Shown piece by piece: positions 35,677 through 44,304 of a stretch of DNA of 64,000 bases. The position numbers and the translations under genes were made by a program. Within the stretch, counting starts at the first letter, position 1. Each line of letters opens with the position of its first letter. Under the pieces are notes generated by a model, which was not told where the DNA came from, did no database searches, and saw only the letters and a list, made by a program, of their open reading frames with translations. Source of the stretch: CAYQQU01 sp964419545 (lineage in GTDB: Bacteria > Bacteroidota > Bacteroidia > Chitinophagales > Saprospiraceae); the NCBI GenBank assembly GCA_964419545.1, contig CAYQQU010000006.1, forward strand, positions 62,001 to 126,000, in the 5' to 3' direction.

Positions 35677-38600
35677 TTATTTTTCCGGAACGATCAACAC
35701 CGGAAGTTCCGCCGACTGGTATTCTTCGTTAAAGGCGGCGACCTCCTCTTCGAGGATGCGTTTCATTTGACGCCGCACTGCCTGCCACTGGACCATCAGG
35801 TCGTTAAACCGTTCGCAGGCGCCGGTGGTGACTCGCGGATCGTGGGCGTCGATGCGTTGACGGAGGTTCATCAGCTCGGTGTTAAGCCGGTTGGGGAAAT
35901 GTATAACGTCCTGCGGCGTCTTAAGTTCGCGCTGGATCAACTGGTTTTCCCAGTTTCGCATTTCCGTTCGCAGAGCGTTACCCCGGCGGCGCAGAGCTTC
36001 GCAACCGGGATGGCGGGGCAACCGGTCGAGCAGGGCGCTCAGCTGGCGGTCGACCGATCGCACGCGCAACACGGATTGTTGCAGTTCGGCCAGCACATCA
36101 TCGATGCTGTCGAGTAGTTCCTGCTGGCTCGCGAAGTCGGCTTCAGTCGCCTCCAGGCGGGGGTCGATTTTCACTTCTACCGCCGTTTGTAATTCTTCCG
36201 CTCCGATATTCAGGGTGATCCGGTAGCGCCCGGGGCCCACCAGGCTTCCGCGATACGCACCCTCGTGTTGGGCGCCGGCCAGCGCGGGAGTCGGTTCCCG
36301 GCGCAGGTCCCAGTTAAACCGGTTCACACCGGGCCGTACCGGCAGGGGCTGACGCCAGGCGTACGGGCAGGGATCCGTTCCTGCTTGCCCGGAACAGTCC
36401 GGCCGGCCCGTATAACGGCGGACGATGCGTCCTTTCTCATCCGTGACGGTCAGTATCAACTGACCGGTATCGGGTCGGGTAGGCAAATAATAATCGATGA
36501 TGACGCCGCTTTCCGGGTTTTGCCCCCGGGTTGCATCCGGCGGCCCGGGATCCGGCGCCTCGTATCGAACGGTGGGTTTGGGCCGGAACAACTGCGGCTT
36601 TCTGCCTAATTGGCCGGCGCTTTGCTGCAATGCTCCGAGGTCGTCGAGTATCCAGAACCCCCGTCCCATAGTGGCCGCCACGAGATCATTATCCGCAATG
36701 ACCAGGTCGGTGATCGGGCAAACCGGTAAATTGCGTTGGAAGCGATGCCAGTTAGCGCCGCGGTCGAAAGAAATATACAGCCCCCCTTCGGTGCCTGCGT
36801 ATAGCAGGCCGGGGGTCACCGGGTCTTCGCGCACCACCCGCACAAAATGTTCTTCACCGATGCCGTGGGTGATCACCGCCCAGCTTTTTCCGGCGTCTTG
36901 TGTGCGGTAGATCAGAGGACGCAGGTCATTGTTCTTGTGCCGGGTAACGGCCAGGTAGGCGGTGCCGGGGTCGTGGGGGGAAAGCTCGATGGCGTTGATC
37001 TGGCCTTCCCGGATACCTTCCGGCGTCACCTCCTCCCAGAGACGGCCGTGATCCGGCGTGCGGTGCACCCGGCCGTCGTCCGTGCCGGCCCAAATCGTTC
37101 CGGCCCGGTGGGGCGAACAGGCGAGATAAGCAATGGTATTGTAAACCGATTCTCCGGCGCCCTCATTGGTGTAGGGCCAACCGCCGGCGCCCTGGCGCGT
37201 GGAGTCGTTTCGCGTCAGGTCCGGGCTGATCGCCTCCCAGTGCTGGCCCCGGTTGTCGCTGCGAAAAACGACGTTCCCGGCAAAATAGAGGACAGCGGGC
37301 TGGTGCGGGTCTACGATCAGGGGCGCGTTCCAGTTAAAGCGGTAGCGGTGGTCGCGGGGTGCTTCGCCCAGTTTGATCGAAGGATAAACCGTCACATCCT
37401 TGGCGGTTCCGGTACGGCGGTCGAAGCGATAGATCCCACCCTGAAAACAAGTGCTGAAGACCAGGCGGGGGTCTTCGGGATCAAAAGCGATAGAAGCGCT
37501 CTCACAGCCGCCCAGGGTCGACCAATCCTGGCGGTCGATGCCTTCGCTATTGGTCCGGCTGGGGATGACGACGGTGGTAAAATCCTGCTGGCCGCCGTAC
37601 ACCCGGTAGGGGAACTGGCGGTCGGCGATCACCCGATAGAACTGGCCGGTGGGCTGATTTTCCTGGGTCGACCAGGAGCGGCCGCCGGTAAAGGAAATAC
37701 AGGCGCCGCCATCGTTGGCGAGGATCATATTGGCCGGATCGGCGGCGTTGATCCAGAGGTCGTGCTGATCGGGATGCGGTGTTTTCAGGGATTCGAAGGT
37801 AGCGCCGCCGTCATCGGAGCGCAACAGGTCGACATTGAGGATGTAGACGGTTTCCGGGTCGCGCGGGTCGGCTTCGATCTCCATATAATACCAGGCGCGC
37901 GTCACGGTGGCGCGATCGGCGCTGCATTGTCGCCAGGTTCGCCCGCCGTCGTTCGAGCGGTAGACGCCGCCCGTTTCGCCGGCGGCTTCGATATTGGCGT
38001 ACACGAGGCCCGGGCGGGCAGGCGAAGGAGCGATGCCCACTTTGCCCATCGCCTCCGGCAAGCCGGCGGTCAGTTTTTCCCAGCTTTCCCCGCTATCGGC
38101 CGACCGGTAGAGGCCCGAGCCGGCGCCCCCGCTGCGTATCCCCCACGGGAAGCGCTGATGATCCCACATGGCGGCGTACAGGATGCGCGGATTGTGGGGG
38201 TCGAGGCGAAGGTCGGCGGCGCCGGTATGTTCGTCGACAAAAAGAACGCGCCGCCAGCTTTCCCCGCCGTCGTCCGATTTAAAGACCCCGCGTTCGGCGC
38301 TGCCGCCGAAGCGTGCGCCCTGGACGGCGACGTATACAAGGTCCGGATTGTGCGGGTGTACGCAGATATCGGCGATGTGGCGGGAATCGAACAAGCCGAT
38401 GTGCTGCCAGGACTCCCCGCCGTTCGTCGATTTATAAACTCCGTCGCCGTGGGTAGTCATCTCTCCGCGGATGGCGTGTTCTCCCGTACCGACGTACAGG
38501 ATATTGGGATCGGAAGGCGCCAGCGCGATCGCTCCGATGGAGCCCGACTGAAAATACCCGTCCGAGATGTTGTACCAGGATTGCCCCGCATCGGTGGTTT

Positions 38601-38835
38601 TCCACAAGCCTCCGCCGGCGCTCCCGAAATAGTAAACCAGCGGATCGCCGGGCACGCCGACCACCGCTACGCTGCGGCCGCCCTGAAAGGGACCGATATT
38701 ACGCCAGCTAAGACCGTGGTAGCGATCGGCGTCGAATGCGGGTTGGCCGTCAAAGAGAAAAAGTTGTGCAGTGGCGGGATCCAAAAACAACAATAGGGAG
38801 AGCAAGAGCGTGCTCAATGCGCCTGTCCTTTTCAT
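35677..38835 (-). CDS. Secreted sortilin/BNR-repeat (VPS10-like) beta-propeller protein
   Basis: 1052 residues with a signal peptide (LLLSLLLFLDPATAQ). The first ~700 residues contain many BNR/Asp-box motifs (S-x-D-x-G-x-x-W), for example 'KTTDAGQSWYNIS', 'KSTNGGESWQHIG' and 'RSNDGGRTWRQC', as in the ten-bladed propeller of sortilin VPS10 domains. Opening 'LSWRNIGPFQGGRSVAV' is typical of a large family of 'glycosyl hydrolase' labelled proteins without proven hydrolase activity. A carboxypeptidase-like beta domain and a helical coiled C-terminus follow; there is no T9SS signal. It is probably periplasmic or outer-membrane associated. Confidence 0.88.
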   Translation of the reverse strand: MKRTGALSTLLLSLLLFLDPATAQLFLFDGQPAFDADRYHGLSWRNIGPFQGGRSVAVVGVPGDPLVYYFGSAGGGLWKTTDAGQSWYNISDGYFQSGSIGAIALAPSDPNILYVGTGEHAIRGEMTTHGDGVYKSTNGGESWQHIGLFDSRHIADICVHPHNPDLVYVAVQGARFGGSAERGVFKSDDGGESWRRVLFVDEHTGAADLRLDPHNPRILYAAMWDHQRFPWGIRSGGAGSGLYRSADSGESWEKLTAGLPEAMGKVGIAPSPARPGLVYANIEAAGETGGVYRSNDGGRTWRQCSADRATVTRAWYYMEIEADPRDPETVYILNVDLLRSDDGGATFESLKTPHPDQHDLWINAADPANMILANDGGACISFTGGRSWSTQENQPTGQFYRVIADRQFPYRVYGGQQDFTTVVIPSRTNSEGIDRQDWSTLGGCESASIAFDPEDPRLVFSTCFQGGIYRFDRRTGTAKDVTVYPSIKLGEAPRDHRYRFNWNAPLIVDPHQPAVLYFAGNVVFRSDNRGQHWEAISPDLTRNDSTRQGAGGWPYTNEGAGESVYNTIAYLACSPHRAGTIWAGTDDGRVHRTPDHGRLWEEVTPEGIREGQINAIELSPHDPGTAYLAVTRHKNNDLRPLIYRTQDAGKSWAVITHGIGEEHFVRVVREDPVTPGLLYAGTEGGLYISFDRGANWHRFQRNLPVCPITDLVIADNDLVAATMGRGFWILDDLGALQQSAGQLGRKPQLFRPKPTVRYEAPDPGPPDATRGQNPESGVIIDYYLPTRPDTGQLILTVTDEKGRIVRRYTGRPDCSGQAGTDPCPYAWRQPLPVRPGVNRFNWDLRREPTPALAGAQHEGAYRGSLVGPGRYRITLNIGAEELQTAVEVKIDPRLEATEADFASQQELLDSIDDVLAELQQSVLRVRSVDRQLSALLDRLPRHPGCEALRRRGNALRTEMRNWENQLIQRELKTPQDVIHFPNRLNTELMNLRQRIDAHDPRVTTGACERFNDLMVQWQAVRRQMKRILEEEVAAFNEEYQSAELPVLIVPEK

Positions 38836-38959
38836 GCTTGCGGTGAATTTGCAACGCCCGCGCGCAGTCGGCGAGTCGTAGTTTCCTCATATTGCCAGCC
38901 GTAGCCCCTGGGTCGACCGATCACCAAACAGCCCTGATGATCCATCCCGGGCGCCGACT
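38836..38959. other. Non-coding stretch upstream of the BNR-repeat gene
   Basis: 124 bases between the start codon of the BNR-repeat gene (38835) and the MITE-like copy at 38960. No coding frame and no exact TAnnTTTG box were seen. Confidence 0.5.
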
Positions 38960-39123
38960 AACTAACCCGGATTATTCATGGATTGATCTATTGCCGGCCG
39001 CCATTCTGCCCCGCTCACTCACCGTACCTGGGGATACCTGCCTGCAGCAGGCGGGTCGCCCGCCTGCGCGAACGCAAGCCTGTCAACCGTCATGACGAAG
39101 AACCCATGAATAATCCGGGCTAA
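38960..39123. repeat. MITE-like repeat, full copy 2 (164 bp)
   Basis: It begins TAACCCGGATTATTCATGG and ends CCCATGAATAATCCGGGCTAA-like sequence, an imperfect terminal inverted repeat. Its reverse complement matches copy 1 (13662-13852) through the interior with small insertions and deletions. It contains an internal GC-rich hairpin, GCAGGCGGG-TCG-CCCGCCTGC. No ORF of its own is credible. It lies in a 411-base gap whose remainder, 39124-39246, is AT-rich and without recognisable features. Confidence 0.82.
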
Positions 39124-39246
39124 ATTCTTTGTGGTTAAAGATAATCCTTTTTAGAATATCGCGACACCCCTCATGCTTTAAAGGAATAGATAATGCCTTT
39201 AAATTTCAATACCAACCCATTACAAAAGGCATGTTTTTATTTAATT

Positions 39247-39843
39247 TCATAAAATTTGGTTCCGGGAAAGCAGGTGAGCAATTTCCAGGCCTTTGTGGTA
39301 AAACTGGCGGATCTGGCCGGGGGGCAGTAAATGATTGGACCGGTAAAACAACAAATAGTAGTTCAGGCCTTCGAGGGTCCAGTTTTTTTCGACAGAAAAA
39401 TAGTGCAGCAATTTATCCGAGAGCGCTCGGCGGATGAGCCCTTCGTCTTCTCCTTCCAGCCAGTATTGGGAGGAGAACCGCGGATAATCCTCGAAGTCAA
39501 TGTCTTTCATCCCCAGCCACTGGCCGATGCGGTGGAAAAAAGTTTCGGGCTTCATGAGGAATTGCGGCAGGCCCAGCCGTTTGGAGTCCATAAAAAAGAC
39601 GGTCTGTCGCCATTCGCGACGCGTTTTGCCGAAGCCGGTCACGAAACCGTAATCGAAAATGCGCACTTGCATATCCAGCATGCCGCCCTGCCGGTGCATG
39701 AGGTGGGTGATCCGGCGGGACCGCCCCCGGCGGAAGAGCTGGAAATCGGCGAGCTGTTTCCCCAGCCCCCACTCTTCCACGGGCCGGTAGGTCATTCCCA
39801 GTTCTCGGGCCAGCTGTGCCAGTTCGCGTTGACGGACAGACAT
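39247..39843 (-). CDS. Uncharacterised protein, partner of an acyl-carrier-like protein
   Basis: 198 residues, soluble, no signal peptide and no family recognised with confidence. Clear secondary features are an N-terminal helix 'RQRELAQLARELGM', a beta-rich middle 'LMHRQGGMLDMQVRIFDYGFVTG' and 'FSSQYWLEGEDEGLIRRAL', and a C-terminal 'YYLLFYRSNHLL' block. It follows the acyl-carrier-like gene after nine bases on the same strand, so the two are almost certainly translated together. The pairing suggests that it may bind the carrier protein, but this is inference only. Confidence 0.75.
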   Translation of the reverse strand: MSVRQRELAQLARELGMTYRPVEEWGLGKQLADFQLFRRGRSRRITHLMHRQGGMLDMQVRIFDYGFVTGFGKTRREWRQTVFFMDSKRLGLPQFLMKPETFFHRIGQWLGMKDIDFEDYPRFSSQYWLEGEDEGLIRRALSDKLLHYFSVEKNWTLEGLNYYLLFYRSNHLLPPGQIRQFYHKGLEIAHLLSRNQIL

Positions 39844-39852
39844 AGGCTTGGG

Positions 39853-40116
39853 TCAGGCAGCGTGTTTCTGGATGAAAAAGCTGGCGTCCTGTACGGTTTC
39901 GATGGCGGCTACTTCTTCCGAGGAGAAGTAGACGTTGAAGCGGTTTTCCAGCTGAATGATCAGCAACAACAGATCTACAGCATCGAGGTGCAGATCGTCC
40001 TGCAGGTGAGTATACGGATAGATGCGCTTGGGTGGTAATTTCAAGGCCCAACTGATCATATCAATCACTCGATCCTGGGTTTCGCCTCCAGCCGGGTTAA
40101 TCATCGCATTTTCCAT
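39853..40116 (-). CDS. Acyl-carrier-protein-like protein lacking the attachment serine
   Basis: 87 residues with ACP length and pattern: 'RVIDMISWALKL', 'YTHLQDDLHLDAVDLLLLIIQLENRF' and 'EEVAAIETVQDASFFIQ' align with helices I-III of ACP. In standard ACPs the helix II start is D-S-L-D, the Ser carrying 4'-phosphopantetheine; here it is D-A-V-D, the Ala codon GCT being at 39981-39979. It therefore should not accept the prosthetic group. It could act as a structural or regulatory mimic of ACP. The downstream partner gene is nine bases away, with no acyltransferase or synthase nearby. Confidence 0.85.
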   Translation of the reverse strand: MENAMINPAGGETQDRVIDMISWALKLPPKRIYPYTHLQDDLHLDAVDLLLLIIQLENRFNVYFSSEEVAAIETVQDASFFIQKHAA

Positions 40117-40256
40117 ACGGAGATTATTTTAATTCGTGAGTAATGGTGTATCCGAGGTCGCGGACCTCTTCATTTACCCCTTACCCACTTTTCGGAGCTA
40201 TCCCCCAAAGGAGGAAGCATTTTTTTCAAAAAATTTTTTAAGCCTACGAATTCATT

Positions 40257-40296
40257 GGATTCTCATGACGAGGCCCCCATGAATCATCCGGGCTCA
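40257..40296. repeat. Right-end fragment of the MITE-like family
   Basis: GGATTCTCATGACGAGG...CCCATGAATCATCCGGGCT resembles the right end of copy 2 (CATGACGAAGAACCCATGAATAATCCGGGCT) with several changes. Only about 40 bases are recognisable. It is in the 258-base gap between the LOG-family gene and the acyl-carrier-like gene. Confidence 0.55.
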
Positions 40297-40374
40297 CGGC
40301 TTTTGGGCTGTAATGGGAACGTATGGGTGGGTCGCCAGGTTGCCTGGCATTTGGTATTTTTCGGCGTCCGAAAT

Positions 40375-41115
40375 CTACAATTCGTAATTGGGCCCCAATT
40401 CGGCGGCTTGTTTTTCGTAAAACGCGTTAATGATCTCGATCACCGCTTCGGGATGGTCGGTTACCGGCATGAGGTCCAGATCGGTGGGATTGATATTGTG
40501 GTTTTTTTCGAGCATGATTTCGTGCATCCAGTTTTTCAGGCCCGACCAGAATTGCGTTCCCACCAGTACGATGGGCACTTTGGATATCTTGCGGGTTTGC
40601 ACCAGGGTCAGTACTTCGAAGAGTTCGTCCATGGTGCCGAAGCCGCCGGGCAGGGCGACGAAGGCCTGGGCGTATTTGACGAACATCACCTTACGCACAA
40701 AAAAATAGCGAAACCCCAGGTTTTTATCCGGGTCGATAAACTGGTTGTGTCCTTGTTCGTGCGGCAGGTCGATATTGAGGCCCGCCGATTTTCCTCCGGC
40801 GAGGGAGGCGCCCTTATTGCCGGCTTCCATGATGCCGGGGCCGCCGCCGGTGATCACGCCGTAGCCGGCCTCGGTGAGCAGGCGGGCGATCTCGACGGCT
40901 TTCAGATAGTAGGGGTGATCCGGCTGGGTGCGCGCCGAGCCGAAAATGGACACGCAGGGACCAATCTGGTTGAGGGTTTCGAAGCCCTGTACGAATTCGG
41001 AGATCACCTTGAACATCGTCCAGGAATTTTCTCCTTTCAGATGGCGCCCCCATGGTCGCATGGGATGTTTGTCGGAAGGTTGAGGCGTAGTGTTTTCCTG
41101 CGGTTGGTCCATCAT
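40375..41115 (-). CDS. TIGR00730/LOG family Rossmann-fold protein
   Basis: 246 residues from the Met at 41115; the longer open frame upstream overlaps the sigma-54 regulator and is rejected. The signature PGGFGTMDE is in 'FVALPGGFGTMDELFEVLT', and 'GVITGGGPGIMEAGNKGA' forms the nucleotide loop. Family members are cytokinin riboside 5'-monophosphate phosphoribohydrolases (LOG) or related nucleotide hydrolases; the older name 'lysine decarboxylase' is a misannotation. It starts 31 bases after the sigma-54 regulator stop and is likely in its operon, which would link nucleotide cleavage with signalling. Confidence 0.92.
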   Translation of the reverse strand: MMDQPQENTTPQPSDKHPMRPWGRHLKGENSWTMFKVISEFVQGFETLNQIGPCVSIFGSARTQPDHPYYLKAVEIARLLTEAGYGVITGGGPGIMEAGNKGASLAGGKSAGLNIDLPHEQGHNQFIDPDKNLGFRYFFVRKVMFVKYAQAFVALPGGFGTMDELFEVLTLVQTRKISKVPIVLVGTQFWSGLKNWMHEIMLEKNHNINPTDLDLMPVTDHPEAVIEIINAFYEKQAAELGPNYEL

Positions 41116-41146
41116 TTCAGCTCGAGTTTTCTGCCAAGGGTGCGGC

Positions 41147-42418
41147 TCAGCGGTCTTGAAAAAGTGCGAATTGCTCGTCGATATACCGGTGCAAAGCTTC
41201 CGGATTTTCAAACCGGTGAAACAGTTGCCGCATGTGGTGATCGATAACATTAGAATTGGGCGACACGTACTGTTCGACGTCGTCGCGGCTGATCTCTTCT
41301 CCGCCCAGAATGATCAGCCGTTCCACCACATTGCGCAGTTCGCGGATGTTGCCCGTCCAGTTGACTGCGGTGAGGGCGGCGACGGCCTCGGGGGTGATCT
41401 TTTTGGGTCGGACGCCGTACTCCCCGCAGATCAGCCGGTTGAAATGCTCGATCAGCGGCGGGATATCCGGCCGTCGGTCGTTGAGCGCCGGCACCTGGAT
41501 GATGATCACCGCCAGGCGGTGGTAGAGGTCTTCGCGAAAGCGGCCGGCGTCGATCTCCTTGCGCAGGTCTTTGTTGGTGGCGGCTACGATGCGGACGTCG
41601 ACCGGGATATCCTTATCGCCGCCGACGCGCGTGATCCGGTTTTCCTGCAAGGCGCGCAGCACCTTGGCCTGGGCCGAGAGGCTCATATCGCCGATCTCAT
41701 CGAGGAAGAGGGTGCCGCCGTTGGCCTGCTCGAATTTGCCGATGCGTTGCTTGACGGCGGAAGTGAAAGCCCCTTTTTCGTGGCCGAACAGCTCGCTTTC
41801 GATCAGTTCGGAGGGGATGGCCGCGCAGTTCACTTCAACGATCGCCTGGTCGGCGCGATGGCTTTTTTCGTGTATCCAGCGGGCCACCAGCTCCTTGCCG
41901 GTCCCGTTGGGGCCGGTCACCAGCACCCGGGCGTCGGTCGGCCCCACGCGGTCGATCGTTGCTTTGATCTGTTGTATCGGCGCCGATTCCCCGATCATTT
42001 CCTGTACCCGGTTGCGGGCGACCTTGCGTTGCAGCACCTTCGTTTCATTGATCAGCGAAGACTTGTCGAGGGCGTTGCGGATGGTGATCAGCAGCCGGTT
42101 GAGGTCGGGCGGTTTGGCGACGAAATCGAAAGCGCCTTTGCGCACGCATTCCACTGCGGTTTCAATATCGGCGTGGCCGGAGATCATGATGACCGGTGTA
42201 TCGGGCCGGAGCAGCTGCAGGCGGTCCAGCGTTTCCATGCCGTCGAGCTTCGGCATCTTGATATCCAGGATGATGACGTCGGGCGGTGTTTTTTTAACTT
42301 TCACCAGGCACTCCATGCCGTCGGAGGCTTCCTCGACTTCGTATTTTTCGAATTCCAGTATTTCGCGCAGGGTGCGCCGGATGCTGCGTTCGTCGTCAAC
42401 GATCAGGATCTTGGCCAT
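41147..42418 (-). CDS. NtrC-type sigma-54 response regulator without DNA-binding domain
   Basis: 423 residues. The receiver domain (1-120) begins MAKILIVDDERS; the phosphoacceptor Asp is in 'VIILDIKMPKLDG'. The AAA+ domain (about 140-370) has Walker A 'VTGPNGTGKE', the sigma-54-contacting GAFTSA in 'HEKGAFTSAVKQ', Walker B 'GGTLFLDEIGD' and the arginine-finger region. After 'GGEEISRDDVEQYV' the chain ends with 'RYIDEQFALFQDR' and has no Fis-type helix-turn-helix. Reading on in the other frames finds none either, so this is not a simple frameshift. It should activate RNA polymerase from solution or through a partner. Confidence 0.92.
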   Translation of the reverse strand: MAKILIVDDERSIRRTLREILEFEKYEVEEASDGMECLVKVKKTPPDVIILDIKMPKLDGMETLDRLQLLRPDTPVIMISGHADIETAVECVRKGAFDFVAKPPDLNRLLITIRNALDKSSLINETKVLQRKVARNRVQEMIGESAPIQQIKATIDRVGPTDARVLVTGPNGTGKELVARWIHEKSHRADQAIVEVNCAAIPSELIESELFGHEKGAFTSAVKQRIGKFEQANGGTLFLDEIGDMSLSAQAKVLRALQENRITRVGGDKDIPVDVRIVAATNKDLRKEIDAGRFREDLYHRLAVIIIQVPALNDRRPDIPPLIEHFNRLICGEYGVRPKKITPEAVAALTAVNWTGNIRELRNVVERLIILGGEEISRDDVEQYVSPNSNVIDHHMRQLFHRFENPEALHRYIDEQFALFQDR

Positions 42419-42572
42419 GGGTAGAACTCTTTTTGGGATTAAACATTTGTCGGTCTGCGGTAGCGCCGGCGAAGAAGCCGGGGCCGGGCAGGCGCCCGAT
42501 TATCAGGCGCTCTAAGGCTCAACTACACAAATCCTGCCAAAAATAAGGGATATCGCAGACAATTGCCGGTAT

Positions 42573-42854
42573 TCAGATCACCAGTTTATCCAATTGGATC
42601 ACTTCCTGCAAACCGAGCGCAGGGATAATATCGCCCAGTATGGGAGGTGGATTTTTCAGGCGCAGTTCTTTATTCCGGCTGATGATTTTGTAGAGCAGAA
42701 TAACGCCTTCGCTGTCGATGATCCGCGAATGGGTGAGGTCGATGGTAACGCGTTCGGCGCCGTCGGTAAGGGGCTCTATTTCACGGGCAGCCACGAAATT
42801 GAGGCTGCCGTTCAGCTCAATTTCGAGATGTTTGTTTTCCAGTTTGTACTTCAT
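42573..42854 (-). CDS. STAS-domain protein (anti-anti-sigma-like)
   Basis: 93 residues, one STAS domain. 'MKYKLENKHLEIELNGSLNFVAAREI' is the N-terminal strand pair and 'VTIDLTHSRIIDSEGVILLYKII' the phosphorylation region; the Ser in D-S-E-G is the likely phosphorylation site, as in SpoIIAA/RsbV. Such proteins bind and sequester an HATPase anti-sigma kinase. The gene overlaps the 3' end of the HATPase-GNAT gene by 38 bases, directly indicating a partner-switching pair. It lies 154 bases upstream of the sigma-54 regulator gene on the same strand. Confidence 0.88.
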   Translation of the reverse strand: MKYKLENKHLEIELNGSLNFVAAREIEPLTDGAERVTIDLTHSRIIDSEGVILLYKIISRNKELRLKNPPPILGDIIPALGLQEVIQLDKLVI

Positions 42855-44304
42855 AGTATTCTTTTAGGGTTATGTTTTTAAGCTCCCGGCCCAGATCCGA
42901 ATACGTCCGCACCCAGTCGAAATCGAAGCCGGCGGGAATGCGCTGCAGCCGCAGGTAATCGCGTTCCTGATGAAAAAAAGGCATGAGCCCCGAAAAAATA
43001 AATCCGAGAGCGGACAGATTTTCTCCAAGTTGCGCCGTAAAGGGGTCCTCTAACGGGAGGTCCATCTGCAGGGTATTGAGCTCATGAGGCTCCAGTTCGC
43101 GCATCGCCCGCAAAACCTCTGCCTGAAAATCAAGGCCGTAGCGTTCTACTACCAGGAGGGCGTGACTATCTTCGTAATTGATACTCACGGTAATTTCCGA
43201 TTCTTCCGGCAATGAATCAACATCCGGCGCTTTTCCTTCCGCGACGGGGATGTCGAGAGACTGATAAATCTGCTGCAGAACGGCCCGGTAGCGCGCCGGT
43301 GGATAGATCACTTTGGGGGTGGGTTCCATCAAGGGCAAAAACTCAAAAACACAACTCACGGGCTGCTCCGATATTTCCTTGGCAAACCCTTCCATGCTCA
43401 TGGCCGGTGATACGGCGAGCAATACCGCTGCACTGTGAAAACCGAACTTGGCGTTGGTGCGCTGGCTGATGAGGTGGGCGGCGTTGGCTTCTCCGTAGAG
43501 CCCCAGCAAGCCCCGTTCGCGGGCGGCGTCGACGAGCTTCTCCAGCATCATCGTCATGACGCCTTGCCGGCGGTGGGGCACGGCGACCACGGCTTCGCCT
43601 ACTTCGCCGATATTGGAGTCCGTGGATTTCAGGATAGCGAAGTAACCCGCCGGGTCGCCTTCACTGCTGTAGGCGATGACGCCGAATTTTTCCTGCTGCT
43701 GGATCTCGAGTTCCAGTTTGCGCGGGAAGTACAAGCTTTCATTGTGGTAGGTATGGCCGTAGGTGCGGTATATCAGTTTGGCGATCGACTCGGCGTCTTC
43801 GGGGCGGATGACCTGCACTTCATAGCGGGTGGTCTTTTTTTCTCCGGCAGCCGGCTCCCGGAGTTCTTCTTTAGGCACCAAGTCGGTGATATGCGGTACT
43901 TCCAGGCGCATCATCAAACGGAACTCTTTGCCCTGCTTACCCCGGTTGCGGTAGATAAACTCGTCGGTAAAGCGGCGTACAAGTTCCAGGCCGGCGCCCT
44001 CGAAGTCCATTTCGGCCACTGCCCGCGCTGCGGAATAGGGATGGCGATCCGGATTGAAGGGCTCACCCAGTTCGTGCACCACGATCTCGACATTGCTGGT
44101 GTGCCGCAGATAGGAAATTTCCATTTCTCCTTCCCTATGACCGAAAGCAAAAAGCACCACGTCGGTGACCAGCTCGCTGATCGCCAGCGCCAGCCGGGCG
44201 GCGCGGCGGGCGTCGAGGCCCGATTGCAAAGCCCACTGGTAAGTGAAGTCGGTAGCCGCGTCGATTACGTTGGGCTTGCTTTTCAATCGCAGGAAAGCAT
44301 CCAT
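42817..44304 (-). CDS. RsbW-like HATPase fused to a GNAT acetyltransferase-like domain
   Basis: 495 residues. Residues ~1-140 are an HATPase_c of the RsbW/SpoIIAB type: 'LALAISELVTDVVLFAF' is the N-box and 'FEGAGLELVRRFTDEF' the G2 box. The N-box Asn is replaced by Asp and the G1 Asp appears as Glu in 'VVHELGEPFNPD', so ATP or Mg2+ handling may be unusual. Residues ~165-320 resemble a GNAT fold ('VIRPEDAESIAKLIYRTYG', 'AVVAVPHRRQGVMTMML'). The remaining ~170 residues are of unknown type. It is presumably the kinase or anti-sigma partner of the STAS protein encoded downstream with a 38-base overlap. Confidence 0.85.
   Translation of the reverse strand: MDAFLRLKSKPNVIDAATDFTYQWALQSGLDARRAARLALAISELVTDVVLFAFGHREGEMEISYLRHTSNVEIVVHELGEPFNPDRHPYSAARAVAEMDFEGAGLELVRRFTDEFIYRNRGKQGKEFRLMMRLEVPHITDLVPKEELREPAAGEKKTTRYEVQVIRPEDAESIAKLIYRTYGHTYHNESLYFPRKLELEIQQQEKFGVIAYSSEGDPAGYFAILKSTDSNIGEVGEAVVAVPHRRQGVMTMMLEKLVDAARERGLLGLYGEANAAHLISQRTNAKFGFHSAAVLLAVSPAMSMEGFAKEISEQPVSCVFEFLPLMEPTPKVIYPPARYRAVLQQIYQSLDIPVAEGKAPDVDSLPEESEITVSINYEDSHALLVVERYGLDFQAEVLRAMRELEPHELNTLQMDLPLEDPFTAQLGENLSALGFIFSGLMPFFHQERDYLRLQRIPAGFDFDWVRTYSDLGRELKNITLKEYYEVQTGKQTSRN

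Noticed and set aside
35667..35686. Possible sixth repeat end (TTAACCCGGGTTATTTTTCC) at the BNR gene stop
   Set aside because: Only about 13 bases match the terminal repeat and the rest encode the C-terminus and stop codon; chance similarity is likely.
36847..38796. 649-codon plus-strand open frame opposite the BNR-repeat gene
   Set aside because: The minus-strand frame carries regular Asp-box repeats and a signal peptide; the plus frame has no motif, and its length follows from repeated codon patterns.
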